The position numbers and the translations under genes are program-made. This document shows positions 4,751 through 5,121 of a stretch of 5,121 bases of DNA, one piece after another. Every line of letters starts with the position of its first letter. Within the stretch, counting starts at the first letter, position 1. The stretch spans positions 1 through 5,121 of the forward strand of contig JARGGE010000226.1 in assembly GCA_029210865.1 (NCBI GenBank), read 5' to 3'. The DNA comes from Trueperaceae bacterium (GTDB lineage Bacteria; Deinococcota; Deinococci; Deinococcales; Trueperaceae). The notes below the pieces were generated by a model. The model was not told the DNA's origin, did not search any database, and worked only from the letters and a program-made list of their open reading frames with translations.

Positions 4751-5121
4751 GTGGCCGACGTCGTCTTGCCCAACCTCGAAGCCCTTGCCGCGTTCGACGA
4801 GCACGCGGTCGCGATCGCCAAGCGGCAGTACTTCATGGACGGGGACGACGGCCTCCTCGGCATGTTCCGACGCGTCGCCGACTGGGTCGCCAAGCCCGAG
4901 CCCGGCGAGCTCCGCGCCGCGCAGGCCGACCGATTCTTCGACCTGATGGTCGGCAAGCGCTTCTGCCCGGGTGGCCGCGTGCTGGCCGGCGCGGCGACGA
5001 ACCACGGCAACGTCCTCAACTGCTTCGTCCAGGACGGCCGTCCCGAGACCGAAGGGACCGACGCCTGGGTGCTGCGGCTCGCGACCAAGCTCGCGGTGGT
5101 GACCAAGGTGGGCGGTGGCAA
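4751..5121 (+). CDS. nrdJ: Ribonucleotide reductase large subunit, probably adenosylcobalamin-dependent class II, N-terminal fragment
   Basis: The frame is open from GTG 4751 to the window edge, giving 123 codons. The enzyme reduces ribonucleotides to deoxyribonucleotides for DNA synthesis and repair in the cytoplasm. The visible part has the N-terminal order of the family: helical start (EHAVAIAKRQYF, 17-28), LLGMFRRVADWVA (35-47), RFCPGGRVLAGA (70-81), NHGNVLNCFV (84-93) and VVTKVGGG (116-123), the beginning of the Gly-rich nucleotide-binding segment. Cys91 in LNCF is expected to be one of the two redox-active cysteines that reduce substrate. Cys72, where a Leu or hydrophobic residue is more usual, is odd. 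There is no N-terminal ATP-cone, unlike many class I alpha chains. The LAGA..NHGN..NCF pattern fits class II NrdJ best, but the radical-site Cys and C-terminal cysteines are outside the window. The upstream NrdR-like boxes support a reductase under NrdR control. Confidence 0.8.
   Translation, partial: MADVVLPNLEALAAFDEHAVAIAKRQYFMDGDDGLLGMFRRVADWVAKPEPGELRAAQADRFFDLMVGKRFCPGGRVLAGAATNHGNVLNCFVQDGRPETEGTDAWVLRLATKLAVVTKVGGG

Noticed and set aside
4668..4946. ATG at 4668 starting a 92-codon plus-strand frame
   Set aside because: The ATG lies inside the operator-like box and the frame is out of register with nrdJ. Its Ser/Arg/Pro-rich sequence is typical of a shadow frame.
4327..5121. Minus-strand open frames opposite the purH-nrdJ intergenic region and nrdJ
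   Set aside because: Composition is Arg/Ser/Ala-rich without motifs, and the opposite strand encodes a clear ribonucleotide reductase.
1..5121. CRISPR array, insertion sequence, attachment site or defence system
   Set aside because: No spaced repeat array, transposase, integrase, terminal repeats or duplicated tRNA end was seen. All protein genes have housekeeping-type families.

Overview
This is a GC-rich chromosomal window with strong third-position G/C in every gene. TANNNT-type -10 elements, a probable leaderless purH start, GTG starts and terminator-like hairpins without U tracts all suggest an actinobacterium. PurH resembles proteins I associate with deep-branching lineages such as Acidimicrobiia or Nitriliruptoria, but that placement is only an impression.

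Layout, left to right. (1) 1-513 (+): C-terminal part of an S41-family (TSPc fold) peptidase, cut by the window edge. A 10-bp hairpin begins inside its stop codon. (2) 625-701 (-): tRNA-Arg(CCG) with encoded CCA. Its likely promoter (TTGACG-N17-TAGCTT on the minus strand) lies in the leader of the next gene. (3) 762-2759 (+): a 665-aa membrane-anchored SurA/PrsA/PpiD-like foldase with two successive SurA_N plus parvulin-like units and an acidic Ala/Asp/Glu-rich tail. (4) 2776-2816: a 17-bp perfect hairpin, followed almost at once by a -10 element seven bases before the purH ATG. (5) 2835-4355 (+): purH, complete. (6) 4356-4750: a 395-bp regulatory intergenic region. It holds a 19-bp hairpin after purH, a candidate promoter, several leader hairpins, and four operator-like 12-mers in two pairs with 31-bp spacing. 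These resemble boxes for the ribonucleotide-reductase repressor NrdR. (7) 4751-5121 (+): N-terminal 123 codons of a ribonucleotide reductase large subunit, probably the adenosylcobalamin-dependent class II enzyme NrdJ, cut by the window edge.

The genes look like separate transcription units, each followed by its own hairpin, rather than one operon. PurH (last two steps of IMP synthesis) and NrdJ (deoxynucleotide supply) are linked by nucleotide metabolism. The S41 peptidase and the foldase may both act on exported proteins. I see no mobile element, CRISPR array or clear sign of horizontal transfer. The most interesting material is non-coding: the two putative NrdR box pairs, the tRNA promoter embedded in the foldase leader, and the stacked terminator/leaderless promoter before purH. 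I found no convincing undescribed multi-gene system.
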